A stretch of DNA of 64,000 bases from an uncultured Lachnospiraceae bacterium. Its GTDB lineage: Bacteria > Bacillota > Clostridia > Lachnospirales > Lachnospiraceae. Both the position numbers and the translations under genes were made by a program. Shown here piece by piece: positions 7,750 through 16,615 of the stretch. The stretch spans positions 128,237 through 192,236 of the forward strand of contig CAJTTI010000002.1 of assembly GCA_910579225.1 (NCBI GenBank). Direction: 5' to 3'. The notes below the pieces were generated by a model. That model made no database searches. It was not told the origin of the DNA and saw nothing but the letters and a program-made list of their open reading frames with translations. Each line of letters starts with the position of its first letter. The first letter of the stretch is position 1.

Positions 7750-8436
7750 ATGAAATTGTTAGTTGTGGAGGACGATTTAACCCTGAGCACGGCGATATGT
7801 TTTGAACTGGATTGTAATGATTATGTGACGGTTGCAGCTTATAATTGCAAAAAGGCGTACCGTCTTATTCAAAGCGAACATTTTGATTTAGCAATACTTG
7901 ATGTGAATCTGCCGGACGGAAATGGTTTTGATTTATGCCGTACGATAAAAAAGTTATGCCCGCAGATACCAGTTATATTTTTGTCAGCGAATGATCTGGA
8001 ACAGGATATTTTGAATGGTTTTGATCTCGGTGCAGAGGATTATGTTACAAAACCGTTTAATATGAAAATACTTTTGCGGCGTATAGAGGTTGCGATTCGA
8101 AGAAATCATTTATTAGAACAGCAAGCAATGAACTGTTGGAGCGATGGCTTTCTTTCGCTTGACTTCAGTAAACTTACTGCACTTCGCAGAAACGAAAAAA
8201 TTGCCGTTACTTCAAATGAGTATAAATTGCTGAAAGTCTTAACAGAAAATGCCGGAAACATACTGACCAGGCAGATGCTATTGGAACGGCTTTGGGATAT
8301 TGAGGGTAATTTTGTTGACGATCATGCATTGACTGTCACGATCAACCGGTTAAGAGCCAAAATCGAAGACGATGCCCATACATATATCAAGACAGTGCGC
8401 GGCATAGGATATGTTTGGACGGGGGAAACAGTATGA
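7750..8436 (+). CDS. OmpR/PhoB-family response regulator
   Basis: A 228-residue two-domain regulator. The receiver domain (about residues 1-115) has the acidic pair at Asp8-Asp9, the phospho-acceptor Asp51 in LAILDVNLPDG, and the conserved Lys in VTKPF. The C-terminal part (about 130-225) is a winged-helix DNA-binding domain with the usual RGIGYVW ending. Its stop overlaps the kinase start (ATGA at 8433-8436), so the pair is coupled. The next genes encode an ABC system, as in BceRS/BceAB-type peptide-antibiotic sensing modules. Repeated TGTGACA boxes before the permease gene are candidate binding sites. A+T content is higher than in the flanking genes. Confidence 0.93.
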   Translation: MKLLVVEDDLTLSTAICFELDCNDYVTVAAYNCKKAYRLIQSEHFDLAILDVNLPDGNGFDLCRTIKKLCPQIPVIFLSANDLEQDILNGFDLGAEDYVTKPFNMKILLRRIEVAIRRNHLLEQQAMNCWSDGFLSLDFSKLTALRRNEKIAVTSNEYKLLKVLTENAGNILTRQMLLERLWDIEGNFVDDHALTVTINRLRAKIEDDAHTYIKTVRGIGYVWTGETV

Positions 8437-9452
8437 AAGAAATGCGCTTGACAGGAGTATGCCGGAGAATGCTTTTGGGTCTTGCCTTTTGTGCTGGAAT
8501 GACAGGGCTTTTTTTCTCTTATATTCCCCAGGAGCTCATACGTGGATTTCTATTTGCTTTCTGCGGCACTGCTTCTATTACAACGGTATTTTGGGCATTT
8601 TGGCAACGCCGGCAGCTTTCTGACTTTTCCAATGATATATGTGAAACAGTTGACATTTTGATGGAGGGACGGGAACCCAAAAACTTTTTTCCGTATGAAG
8701 AAACAGTTATTTCAAAGGTACAGGGTAAGCTGCTGCAATATTACGAGAAAATGAAAGAAGAGCAGCGGCAGAGCAGACAGGACAAGCAGGCCATACAAGA
8801 ACTGGTTAGTGATATATCCCATCAGGTTAAAACGCCAACAGCGAACATTCAGATGATAACTGGCATTTTGAACCAGCATGAATTGCCACGAGACAAGCAG
8901 CAGGAATTTCTGAATTTAATGGCTGTCCAGATTGGCAAACTTGATTTTTTAATGCAGTCGCTCATTAAAATGTCCCGGCTGGAGACTGGGATTTTCGTTT
9001 TGCACATGGAAGAAACGAGATTGAGCGATACGATTGCAGGAGCTATGAGTATGATACTGGCAGAAGCAGAAAAGAAAAATATCCAGCTTTGGGCTGACTG
9101 TGATAGCCAATTGACCGTGAAGCATGATCCGAAATGGACGGCGGAAGCCATCGGCAACATTTTAGATAATGCGGTGAAGTATACTTCAGAAGGCGGTACA
9201 ATCAGCATTTTAGTCCGTCCATGGCAATTTTATATTCGGATTGACATAAGCGATACAGGGATAGGCATCGAGCAGGAAAATTATAATGCCATATTCCAAC
9301 GCTTTTATCGAGCGGAGGAAGCGACTGCTAAGGAAGGTGTCGGTTTGGGTCTGTATCTGGCAAGAGGAATCATTGTCCAGCAAAACGGATATATCACAGT
9401 AAACTCAAAAAAGGGCAAAGGAAGTACATTTTCAGTCTTCCTGTTAAGCTGA
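8433..9452 (+). CDS. sensor histidine kinase, short-sensor membrane type
   Basis: A 339-residue kinase. Two hydrophobic segments (about residues 10-28 and 34-56) with almost no extracellular loop mark it as an intramembrane-sensing kinase. The phosphorylated histidine is His130 in SHQVKTP, and the ATPase domain shows NILDNAVKYT, DTGIGIE and GVGLGLYLA. The ATG at 8433 is chosen because GGGGGAAACA precedes it and it overlaps the regulator stop in the usual ATGA manner; a TTG at 8415 is the alternative. Kinases of this design usually do not bind ligand themselves but receive the signal from the neighbouring ABC transporter. This is family knowledge applied by context. Confidence 0.92.
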   Translation: MKEMRLTGVCRRMLLGLAFCAGMTGLFFSYIPQELIRGFLFAFCGTASITTVFWAFWQRRQLSDFSNDICETVDILMEGREPKNFFPYEETVISKVQGKLLQYYEKMKEEQRQSRQDKQAIQELVSDISHQVKTPTANIQMITGILNQHELPRDKQQEFLNLMAVQIGKLDFLMQSLIKMSRLETGIFVLHMEETRLSDTIAGAMSMILAEAEKKNIQLWADCDSQLTVKHDPKWTAEAIGNILDNAVKYTSEGGTISILVRPWQFYIRIDISDTGIGIEQENYNAIFQRFYRAEEATAKEGVGLGLYLARGIIVQQNGYITVNSKKGKGSTFSVFLLS

Positions 9453-9468
9453 CGGAGATCGTTGAATT

Positions 9469-10131
9469 ATGAATATAGTGGAAATGCGACACGTGAAGAA
9501 ATATTTCAAAGATGGATCACAGATTGTCAAGGCGTTGGATGGAATCGACCTGTCTATAGAAAAAGGGAAATTTACGGTCATTGTAGGAGCATCAGGTTCT
9601 GGAAAAACTACGTTGTTAAATACGATTGCCGGGCTATATGAGCCTGATGAAGGAACCGTAATTGTGGACGGATTGAATTTGTCAAAAATGGGGGAGGAAC
9701 AGCTTACGGTATTCAGGCGCAGAAAGATTGGATTTGTTTTTCAGGGATATAACCTGATACCTGAATTGACAATCAGAGAAAATATAGTATTTCCTCTGGA
9801 ACTTGATGACAGTCGGCCGGATGCAGCGTATTTTTCCAATCTTGTTCATCTGCTGGGATTGAATAATTATCTGGACGCCTGCCCACATATGCTTTCCGGC
9901 GGAGCACAGCAGTGTGCGGCGATTGCGCGTGCCTTGCTCACAAAGCCTTCGATTGTCTTAGCCGATGAACCGACTGGCAGCTTTGATATGAAAACAACAC
10001 AAAATGTTGCCGGATTGCTCAAAATGACTGCCGCCACATTTCACCAGACATTGATTATGATTACCCATAATCTTGATCTTTCCCAGCTTGCGGATCGGGT
10101 AGTGCGGCTGCAAGATGGAAAAATCGTGTAA
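9469..10131 (+). CDS. ABC transporter ATPase with degenerate signature motif
   Basis: A 220-residue ATPase of the MacB/LolD/BceA class. The Walker A motif GASGSGKTT is intact (residues 40-48), as is Walker B (IVLADEPTG). The ABC signature at residue 142 reads LSGGAQQCAAIARAL where the family has LSGGQQQRVAIARAL, with Cys149 replacing the usual Arg, and the D-loop reads GSFDM instead of GNLDS. A second, canonical ATPase of the same class lies at 12883. This one may be a specialised or regulatory partner in a heterodimeric ATPase pair. It follows the kinase by 16 bases and is itself followed by a terminator-like hairpin. Confidence 0.88.
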   Translation: MNIVEMRHVKKYFKDGSQIVKALDGIDLSIEKGKFTVIVGASGSGKTTLLNTIAGLYEPDEGTVIVDGLNLSKMGEEQLTVFRRRKIGFVFQGYNLIPELTIRENIVFPLELDDSRPDAAYFSNLVHLLGLNNYLDACPHMLSGGAQQCAAIARALLTKPSIVLADEPTGSFDMKTTQNVAGLLKMTAATFHQTLIMITHNLDLSQLADRVVRLQDGKIV

Positions 10132-10148
10132 TAAGAATATATAATGCC

Positions 10149-10188
10149 AAACAGCGGAATCTTTTTATCAGATTTGCCGCTGTTTTTT
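10149..10188 (+). terminator. terminator-like hairpin after the first ABC ATPase
   Basis: AAACAGCGG pairs with CCGCTGTTT around a loop and is followed by further T residues and a short A/G stretch. It would reduce readthrough from the regulator-kinase-ATPase part into the permease gene, so the latter may have its own promoter. Confidence 0.75.
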
Positions 10189-10190
10189 AG

Positions 10191-10239
10191 TCACAAATTT
10201 GTGACATTCGTGTGCCCCGGTTGTGACATGGCTGTGATA
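10191..10239. promoter_or_regulatory. palindrome and TGTGACA repeats, candidate operator before the permease
   Basis: A perfect 14-bp palindrome TCACAAATTTGTGA (10191-10204) is followed by TGTGACA boxes starting at 10200 and 10222 and a TGTGATA at 10233. The box starts are 22 and 11 bases apart, a helical-turn phasing typical of tandem OmpR-family regulator sites. It sits between the terminator and the permease start at 10277. Binding by the regulator at 7750 is inference. Confidence 0.45.
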
Positions 10240-10276
10240 TCGTTATTTTCAGAATCAGGAAAGGAGCAAACATGCA

Positions 10277-12862
10277 ATGAAAAATATGTTAGGTGTTCTT
10301 GCCAGACGCAGTTTTCGAGCCAGCAGGATGCGTAACCTGATTGCGGTATCAGCGATTATGCTGACCACAATTCTGTTTACTACTGTTACCACAATCGGTA
10401 TGGGAGCGACTGAATCCATAACATTGACTATGCAGATGTTAAAAGGCAGCCGGTCAGACGGTGATTTCCACAATATGACTGCTGAGCAGTATGAGGCTTT
10501 GGAAGGCGCCGATTTTATCCGGGAATATGGCCTGCGGATGCCGGTAGGTTTTCTTGCGAATACAGCTCGTCATAACATCGAATTTGATGTGCTGGATTCT
10601 GTTCAGGCTGATTTGACATTCTGCATGCCTTCCTACGGCAGTGTACCAAAGGGAGAAAACGAGATTGTTACATCGGACGAGGCGCTTAGAGATCTGGGAG
10701 TGGAGCCGGAGGTGGGAGCTGCTGTCACCATTGCTTTTACCGCTCACGGCCGGGAATATCAGCTGGATATGATTGTTTCCGGCTGGTTTGAAGCCACGAG
10801 CGAGCAAATTAGTATGATGTGGGCGGGAACGGCGTTTCGAGACGCGCATCCCGATATTTTTGAGTATACCTACGACCAGGATCGGGAAATGGCGGGAACC
10901 TATTATTCGGATTTTGTAGCTGTAAGCACAGCAGGACTTCAGGAAAAACTGGATCATTGGGTATGGCAAATGGGAGGCGACCCGGATGAGGCCAACTCCG
11001 ATCATTTGTCTGCAACAATCAATGCGGTGACCAATCCTGCACTGGAGCCAATGACGCTTCTGCTGGGGGCTGTTATAATTGTACTGTTTGTTCTTTGCGG
11101 ATACTTATTGATTTACAATGTATTTGACATTGCGGTGATGCAGGAGATCCGCCGTTATGGCCTATACCGCACTGTGGGCATGAGCAGGCGTCAGATAAAG
11201 AAATTGATAAACCTGCAGGCCTTGTGGCTTTCCTGTATTGGTATTCCTTTGGGCTTACTGATTGGCTATTTTGTTGGAAAGGCGACTTTGCCTTATATGA
11301 TGCATACCTTGTCTTCCAGTTATGAGAATGTAGCAATCAATGTAAGTCCATCCCCGATAGTTTTTGTGGGAGCTGCTGTATTGTCTGCTTTTACTGTATT
11401 TCTTTCCACAAGGAAACCAATACGGGTAGCGGCAAATATTCCGGCACTCGAAGCGTTCCGTTATGTGGAGGCGGCGGGAGGCAGAAAAACCACGAAGAAA
11501 AGCACTGCCGGTACCAGCCTGTTCCGGCTGGCGTGGTCTAATTTGGGACGTAATAAGCGCCGTTCCGCTTTTATAGTAGCTTCTTTGTCACTATGCGTTA
11601 TCCTGCTTAACTGTATTGGTATTGCCGCTGACAGCGTGGACATAGAAAAGCAGGTATCCTACAGCATCCGAACGGATTTCGTTGTAGTGAACGCATTGAG
11701 CAAAAACATTCTGGAAGGGTTCACCCGGCGCGAGCACGGGCTGAAGCAGGAAATAATAGCTGCTGTCAACGCACAGCCGGGAGTATATGGGGCTTCGGCC
11801 ATTTATAAAAATACATTGGATGACAGTAATGTGACCTATGACTTTCCGGTAGAATTTGATTACAGTGGCACTGACGAAGAGACTGGCATTGATTATGCAG
11901 GTACCAAGGATGGAATCGTCTTTCATCTGGGCGATGATGGACATGCGCTCTGCAATGTGTATGGTATGGAAGAAACAGCTCTTGCCCGTATGGATATTCA
12001 GGAAGGAGAAGCAGATGCGCACAGACTTTATGGGAAAATGGCATGCGGTGAAGGTGTACTGCTAGGCGTGGTGTCTGATATGGGGACATCCATTTTGAAT
12101 CCAGCCTTCAATCTGCTGGAAGTAGGAGACATGATTACGGTTTTCAAAAACGGTGAACCGATGATGGAATTGCCTGTGTTAGCCAAGGCTGCTCTCACCG
12201 GTGACGATATGGAAATCGGATATACTGTCAATGGTACCTTTGAGGTTGGCAGGGATGGTTTGTTCCTGTATCTTCCGACTTGTGTTTATACCCGGATTTA
12301 CGATGATCCAGTTATTTATAAATATTCTTTTGATGTAGAGGAAGAACAACGGGATTCCATGAATGAATTTTTAGAAAGCTATGTAACGAATGTGGACCCC
12401 GGTCTGGGTTATGCTACTGCCGAAGAAGCCAGGCAGGATGCTGTTACAACCCGAACCATGCTTTGGTTTGTCGGCGGACTGATTGGCATTATCTTTGGTG
12501 CAGCCGGAGTATTGAATTTAGTAAATACCATTATTACATCTATTTTGGCAAGGCGCCATGAATTTGCAACTATGCAGAGTATTGGGATGACAGTAAAGCA
12601 GTTGATCCAGATGATGATTTGGGAAAGTATTTACTATGCCATTGGTGCGTGTATTGTCAGTCTGCTGCTGTCTGTGATACTTGCGTTTACTGCGGTGAAA
12701 ATACTTATTAGCGGAATTTGGTATTTCACGTTCCACTTTACGCTTGTTCCCGTTGTCATTGTGTGTATTTTGCTTCTGATTACTGCTGCTGTTTTGCCGG
12801 TGATTGCATTAAAAGTATTCAATAAAGGCAGTATTGTTGAAAAGCTGCGTGTTGCAGAATAA
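10277..12862 (+). CDS. ABC transporter permease, FtsX family, two large extracellular domains
   Basis: An 861-residue permease with a duplicated FtsX design: one helix near residues 20-42, a large extracellular region (about 45-255), three helices near 260-375, another helix near 430-450, a second extracellular region (about 455-730), and three C-terminal helices to about 846. The cytoplasmic coupling segments YGLYRTVGMSRRQIKKL and FATMQSIGMTVKQLIQ are typical of this family. It lies between two ATPases of the MacB/LolD class, and the module is headed by a two-component system. Such systems usually export or displace antimicrobial peptides or lipids. AAAGGAG precedes the start at a suitable distance. 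Substrate unknown. Confidence 0.9.
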   Translation: MKNMLGVLARRSFRASRMRNLIAVSAIMLTTILFTTVTTIGMGATESITLTMQMLKGSRSDGDFHNMTAEQYEALEGADFIREYGLRMPVGFLANTARHNIEFDVLDSVQADLTFCMPSYGSVPKGENEIVTSDEALRDLGVEPEVGAAVTIAFTAHGREYQLDMIVSGWFEATSEQISMMWAGTAFRDAHPDIFEYTYDQDREMAGTYYSDFVAVSTAGLQEKLDHWVWQMGGDPDEANSDHLSATINAVTNPALEPMTLLLGAVIIVLFVLCGYLLIYNVFDIAVMQEIRRYGLYRTVGMSRRQIKKLINLQALWLSCIGIPLGLLIGYFVGKATLPYMMHTLSSSYENVAINVSPSPIVFVGAAVLSAFTVFLSTRKPIRVAANIPALEAFRYVEAAGGRKTTKKSTAGTSLFRLAWSNLGRNKRRSAFIVASLSLCVILLNCIGIAADSVDIEKQVSYSIRTDFVVVNALSKNILEGFTRREHGLKQEIIAAVNAQPGVYGASAIYKNTLDDSNVTYDFPVEFDYSGTDEETGIDYAGTKDGIVFHLGDDGHALCNVYGMEETALARMDIQEGEADAHRLYGKMACGEGVLLGVVSDMGTSILNPAFNLLEVGDMITVFKNGEPMMELPVLAKAALTGDDMEIGYTVNGTFEVGRDGLFLYLPTCVYTRIYDDPVIYKYSFDVEEEQRDSMNEFLESYVTNVDPGLGYATAEEARQDAVTTRTMLWFVGGLIGIIFGAAGVLNLVNTIITSILARRHEFATMQSIGMTVKQLIQMMIWESIYYAIGACIVSLLLSVILAFTAVKILISGIWYFTFHFTLVPVVIVCILLLITAAVLPVIALKVFNKGSIVEKLRVAE

Positions 12863-12882
12863 TCGGACAGGAGGATTTAATC

Positions 12883-13557
12883 ATGAGTGAAAATATCATT
12901 TTACAGACAAGAAACCTGAAAAAATACTATGGAAAAGGAGAAACACAGGTTCATGCTCTGGACGGTGTGAACCTGGAGATTGAGGCTGGAAAGTTCGTTG
13001 CCATTGTCGGCACTTCCGGCTCTGGTAAATCTACTTTGCTGAATATGTTGGGGGGCCTTGATATCCCGACATCGGGAACTGTCACGATTGGTAATACGGA
13101 ACTGTCTGGATTGAAAGAGGAGCAGCTTACTGTGTTCCGCCGCAGACGTATCGGCTTTATTTTCCAGAACTATAATCTGATACCGACCCTGAACGTATGG
13201 GAAAATATTGTTTTTCCTATTGCAATGGATGGACAAAAACCAGATAAAAAATTTATCGAGGAAATTGTCGGACTGCTGGGATTGGAACAAAAAATTTACA
13301 GCCTGCCAAATAATCTTTCCGGCGGCCAGCAACAGCGTGTGGCGATTGCCCGTGCCCTTGCCTCCAAACCTGATATTGTACTGGCAGACGAACCAACCGG
13401 AAATCTGGATTCCAGAACCAGCGATAATGTGATACATTTGATGCAGATGACAAACCGAAAATTCCAACAGACGATTATTATGATTACCCATAATCCGGAA
13501 ATCGCGCAGCTGACCGATCAGACGATTCGTATTGAGGACGGCAGGATTGTGAGCTGA
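12883..13557 (+). CDS. ABC transporter ATPase (canonical partner)
   Basis: A 224-residue MacB/LolD-type ATPase with complete motifs: GTSGSGKST (Walker A), LSGGQQQRVAIARAL (signature), IVLADEPTGNLDS (Walker B and D-loop) and IMITHN (H-loop). AGGAGG precedes the ATG. It is closely related to the ATPase at 9469 across the whole length, suggesting duplication, but retains all catalytic residues. It follows the FtsX permease by 20 bases and closes the module; a terminator follows at 13601-13637. It is the likely energy source for the permease. Confidence 0.93.
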   Translation: MSENIILQTRNLKKYYGKGETQVHALDGVNLEIEAGKFVAIVGTSGSGKSTLLNMLGGLDIPTSGTVTIGNTELSGLKEEQLTVFRRRRIGFIFQNYNLIPTLNVWENIVFPIAMDGQKPDKKFIEEIVGLLGLEQKIYSLPNNLSGGQQQRVAIARALASKPDIVLADEPTGNLDSRTSDNVIHLMQMTNRKFQQTIIMITHNPEIAQLTDQTIRIEDGRIVS

Positions 13558-13863
13558 CTGCATAATTGGCAGCCGTATTTTCATTCGTCTGGTTTATTTA
13601 GCAGCGGTCTTGAGAAAATTAAGGCCGCTGTTCTTTTGTTCTCAAAATGGACAATGATATAGATTTAAAAGCAAAAAATAGTGTAATCAAATTAAGAATG
13701 CGGCAGAATGCAGTTGGTAAGTAAAATGTAGTAATGAAAGAACGATAAATGATGGAGTTCGCAGACAGCCGGGTTTCTCTGTTTGCGGCTCAAGTTTAAA
13801 ACATAAAATTTCTAAATTCGATAGAGCGCCTTGCGCGGTAAAGTAACAAACAATAATTTCGTT
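13558..13863. other. intergenic region between the ABC module and lysR
   Basis: This stretch of about 300 bases holds the terminator at 13601-13637 and a second imperfect hairpin near 13758-13790 (CGCAGACAG with CTGTTTGCG). The rest is A+T-rich and I see no coding region or clear promoter in it. Confidence 0.5.
13601..13637 (+). terminator. terminator after the ABC module
   Basis: CAGCGGTCTT pairs with AAGGCCGCTG around a 9-base loop and is followed by TTCTTTT. One G-T pair lies inside the stem. Confidence 0.75.
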
Positions 13864-14778
13864 CTAATACAATCCGTTATATTTGGGCAGCGGATAATCC
13901 ATATCATAATTTCGACATAAATCAATAAAGGCTTTCGCTGATGAAGTAAGGAACTTTTCTTTATGATAGACGATATGGAATTTTCGTTTGAAATTAAGTC
14001 CTTTTACATGGACAGCAACAACAAGCCCACGTTCTATCGGGCCGATTACCATACGATGTGGCAATACGGCAATTCCAAGTCCGTTAATAACAGCGTTTAC
14101 TAAAGCTGTGGTACTCATGGCTTCCCAGATAGGGGAAACAGAAAAACCCGCAGCTTCAACTACCCGTTCGAAAGTTTCACGCGTGCCGCTTCCATGCTCA
14201 CGAAGAAGAAAATTCTGTTGGCGAAATTCTTCAACAGAAAGCAACTGTCCCGGATAAAAGCTACCGTTTGCAGGGCAGATAATAGTCAGATTGTCTTCCA
14301 TATATTCCTCTGAAACAAAAGTCGATGTATTGGAAATACCCTCAATCAGTATAAAATCCAGTTCATTGCGCAATATTTTCTGTTCCAATTGCTCTGATGG
14401 GCTGATGGTTACTTTTACCTCTGTACCGGGATAACGCTTATAAAATGCTTTCACATAGTAAGGAAGAAACTGTGAACCAATCGTTATGCTTGCCCCGATT
14501 CTTATAACGCCAAAAGAATCCCAGTCCTTCATTCCTTTTTCCATATCATCAAACATGGAGATGATATGGACAGAATAATCACAAAACCGTTGCCCTGCTT
14601 CTGTGATTTTAAGTCTTTTTCCGATTCTGTCATATAGAGCCACGCCATAATACTGCTCTAGTTCCTTGATCGCAAGACTTACTGCGGGCTGTGTAATGTG
14701 GAGTTCTTTGGCAGCCTTTGTTGTATTGAAATTATTTTTGCAAACCGATAAAAATATTTTTAAATGCCGTATTGTCAT
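13864..14778 (-). CDS. LysR-family transcriptional regulator
   Basis: A 304-residue regulator. The first 60 residues form the winged helix-turn-helix typical of LysR proteins (MTIRHLKIFLSV, TKAAKELHITQPAVS). The remainder is a periplasmic-binding-protein-like effector domain (about 88-290), with an overall look closest to the CysL/CbbR group. It is divergent from the split chromate-type transporter at 14886, the classical arrangement for a LysR protein controlling its neighbour. The intergenic 107 bases are strongly A+T-rich and contain a near-palindrome around 14808-14832 that could be its operator. The effector is unknown. Confidence 0.92.
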   Translation of the reverse strand: MTIRHLKIFLSVCKNNFNTTKAAKELHITQPAVSLAIKELEQYYGVALYDRIGKRLKITEAGQRFCDYSVHIISMFDDMEKGMKDWDSFGVIRIGASITIGSQFLPYYVKAFYKRYPGTEVKVTISPSEQLEQKILRNELDFILIEGISNTSTFVSEEYMEDNLTIICPANGSFYPGQLLSVEEFRQQNFLLREHGSGTRETFERVVEAAGFSVSPIWEAMSTTALVNAVINGLGIAVLPHRMVIGPIERGLVVAVHVKGLNFKRKFHIVYHKEKFLTSSAKAFIDLCRNYDMDYPLPKYNGLY

Positions 14779-14807
14779 ATTTTATTCCATCATTATATGT
14801 ATTTACT

Positions 14808-14832
14808 TATTATATAAATAAAATTATATTAT
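14808..14832. promoter_or_regulatory. A+T-rich near-palindrome in the lysR-chrA intergenic region
   Basis: TTATATAA and AATTATATTA face each other across a few bases midway between the divergent starts, where a LysR protein would bind. Because the region is almost pure A/T, chance symmetry is quite possible. Confidence 0.3.
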
Positions 14833-14885
14833 TTCCCTTATCAAAAAGCAAGTGTTATACTTATGTACATAAGGAGGGAAGCACA

Positions 14886-15449
14886 TTGAAACAAAATATA
14901 TTTACAAAGCTATTTTTATCTACTTTTCAGTTAAGTGCTTGTACGTTCGGTGGTGGATTTGTAATTATACCTTTAATGCAGAAAAAATTTGTTGATGAAC
15001 TACACTGGATAGAAGAACAGGAAATGATGGATTTGACAGCAATCGCACAATCCTCACCTGGTGCTATCGCAGTCAATGCGTCTATTCTTGTAGGGTATCA
15101 TGTGGCAGGGGTGTTTGGGGCTTTGATAACGGTATTGGGAACGGTGCTGCCGCCACTTATCATTATCTCTGTCATTTCTTTTTTCTATACTGCATTTCGC
15201 GATAATGTGATTGTCAACATGGCTATGACAGGTATGCTTGCAGGAGTAGCTGCTGTAATTTGCGATGTAGTAATTACAATGGGAAGAAGCATTTTCCAAC
15301 AAAAACGGGTTCCGCCGATTGTTATTTTGTTTGCGTCTTTTGTTGCTGTCCGTTTCATGAAAATCAATATTATTCTGATTATTCTAATCTGTGCCGTAAT
15401 TGGTGCAGTTGATACTTTGTATTTTGGCAGGAAAGGGAGGCAGATATGA
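14886..15449 (+). CDS. chrA: chromate transporter family, N-terminal-type half (split ChrA)
   Basis: A 187-residue membrane protein of the short ChrA class, in which two half-size proteins form one transporter. It shows the signature TFGGGFVIIPLMQ, QSSPGAIAVNASILVGY and several hydrophobic helices. The start is a TTG at 14886, chosen because AAGGAGGG at 14870-14878 is ideally spaced and there is no ATG nearby in frame. Its last four bases overlap the start of the second half. The family moves chromate or related oxyanions such as sulfate in some organisms, but many anaerobe members have no tested substrate. A second such pair occurs at 63265-64000. Confidence 0.88.
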   Translation: MKQNIFTKLFLSTFQLSACTFGGGFVIIPLMQKKFVDELHWIEEQEMMDLTAIAQSSPGAIAVNASILVGYHVAGVFGALITVLGTVLPPLIIISVISFFYTAFRDNVIVNMAMTGMLAGVAAVICDVVITMGRSIFQQKRVPPIVILFASFVAVRFMKINIILIILICAVIGAVDTLYFGRKGRQI

Positions 15450-16009
15450 TTTATTTGGAACTGCTGTGGAGTTTTTTTCAAATTGGGTTGTTTAGTATAG
15501 GCGGCGGCTATGCTGCCATGCCTCTGATTCAAAATCAAGTTGTTGATATTCATCCGTGGCTGACTATGACCCAATTTGCAGATATTATGACGATTGCGGA
15601 AATGACGCCAGGACCGATTGCCGTCAATTCAGCAACCTTTGTAGGGATTCAGGTTGCAGGAATTCCGGGAGCGATTATAGCTACCACAGGCTGTATTCTC
15701 CCGTCTTGCGTGATTGTAATGACGCTTGCCTATATTTATTATCGTTTTCGCGGATTAAAAATGGTACAGGGGGTGCTTGCAGGTCTTCGCCCTGCTGTTG
15801 TAGCCATGATTGCGTCTGCAGGTATTACCTTAGTAATCATGTCTTTTTATGGGGAAAGAATCCTGCCGGTTGATTTGAGCGGAATCAACATAATTTCTGT
15901 AATTATTTTTGCAGCTGGCTTTTTGGTTTTGAAGAAATGGAAAATAAATCCCATTTATGTGATGTTGGGAGCAGGCGTAGCCGGAGTATTGCTGTATTCC
16001 ATTGTTTGA
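15446..16009 (+). CDS. chrA: chromate transporter family, C-terminal-type half (split ChrA)
   Basis: A 187-residue partner of the preceding protein. It carries SIGGGYAAMPLIQ, AEMTPGPIAVNSATFVG and about six hydrophobic segments. The start overlaps the previous stop (ATGA), with GGGAGG just upstream. The two halves are related to each other as expected for the antiparallel duplicated transporter. Control by the divergent LysR protein is likely from gene arrangement. Substrate is inferred only from family name. Confidence 0.9.
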   Translation: MIYLELLWSFFQIGLFSIGGGYAAMPLIQNQVVDIHPWLTMTQFADIMTIAEMTPGPIAVNSATFVGIQVAGIPGAIIATTGCILPSCVIVMTLAYIYYRFRGLKMVQGVLAGLRPAVVAMIASAGITLVIMSFYGERILPVDLSGINIISVIIFAAGFLVLKKWKINPIYVMLGAGVAGVLLYSIV

Positions 16010-16025
16010 TACGAGGAGGTATAAT

Positions 16026-16550
16026 ATGAAGTACATAATGAAAGCAGGAACTTTATACTTCAATGATGTAGTGTCAGCTCAAATAAAAGGTGCTTTTATA
16101 GGTTCGAGTAAAAAGATATATTCTGCAAACGGTTCAATACTTCTGCACACGAATATAGCAAACTTAGAGGTTCCACCAGATCAAAAAGGGAATGTCCGTT
16201 ACCGTCAATATATCTTGTTTGACGGCGTTGGTAATAAATGTGCAGTCGCAAATCCAGATTATGCAAAGGGGGATGATCCAACTGTAGTTGGCTGGCCTTT
16301 ATGCCGTATGTCAAGAGTAGACCACGCAAAGGTTATATATGATAAAAATGAATATTTGCTGGTAATGCAGAACGACCAAAATTATTTATTATCTGATAAG
16401 TTTAGTAAGGCAGTTATTCAAATATTCCATCGGGGATTAGTCGGTGGCTGGGATATAGAAGTTATGAACGATTTTGCTCCGGAAGTAATATGCGGTATTT
16501 TTGTGTTCTGCAAGTATATTGAGCAGGAAAATGAATTTTTAATAGTATAA
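16026..16550 (+). CDS. uncharacterised protein, possibly LURP-one/Tubby-like fold
   Basis: A 174-residue soluble protein with no signal peptide. GAGGAGG precedes the ATG at 16026. I do not recognise it with certainty. Alternating short beta-like segments and the ending, in which an acidic residue precedes a hydrophobic helix (DFAPEVICGIFVFCKYIEQENE), resemble the LURP-one/Tubby C-terminal/scramblase-like fold, where a central hydrophobic helix fills a beta barrel. It lies 16 bases after the ChrA pair and may be in the same operon. Function unknown. Confidence 0.5.
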   Translation: MKYIMKAGTLYFNDVVSAQIKGAFIGSSKKIYSANGSILLHTNIANLEVPPDQKGNVRYRQYILFDGVGNKCAVANPDYAKGDDPTVVGWPLCRMSRVDHAKVIYDKNEYLLVMQNDQNYLLSDKFSKAVIQIFHRGLVGGWDIEVMNDFAPEVICGIFVFCKYIEQENEFLIV

Positions 16551-16615
16551 AAGAGGCGATATAGTTGCAGTCATATATGACAAAAAATCGCTGAGAGGCT
16601 GTAATTAAAAAACAG
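16551..16615. other. intergenic, no feature seen
   Basis: A short A+T-rich tail between the uncharacterised gene and the T-box promoter; nothing recognisable. Confidence 0.4.
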
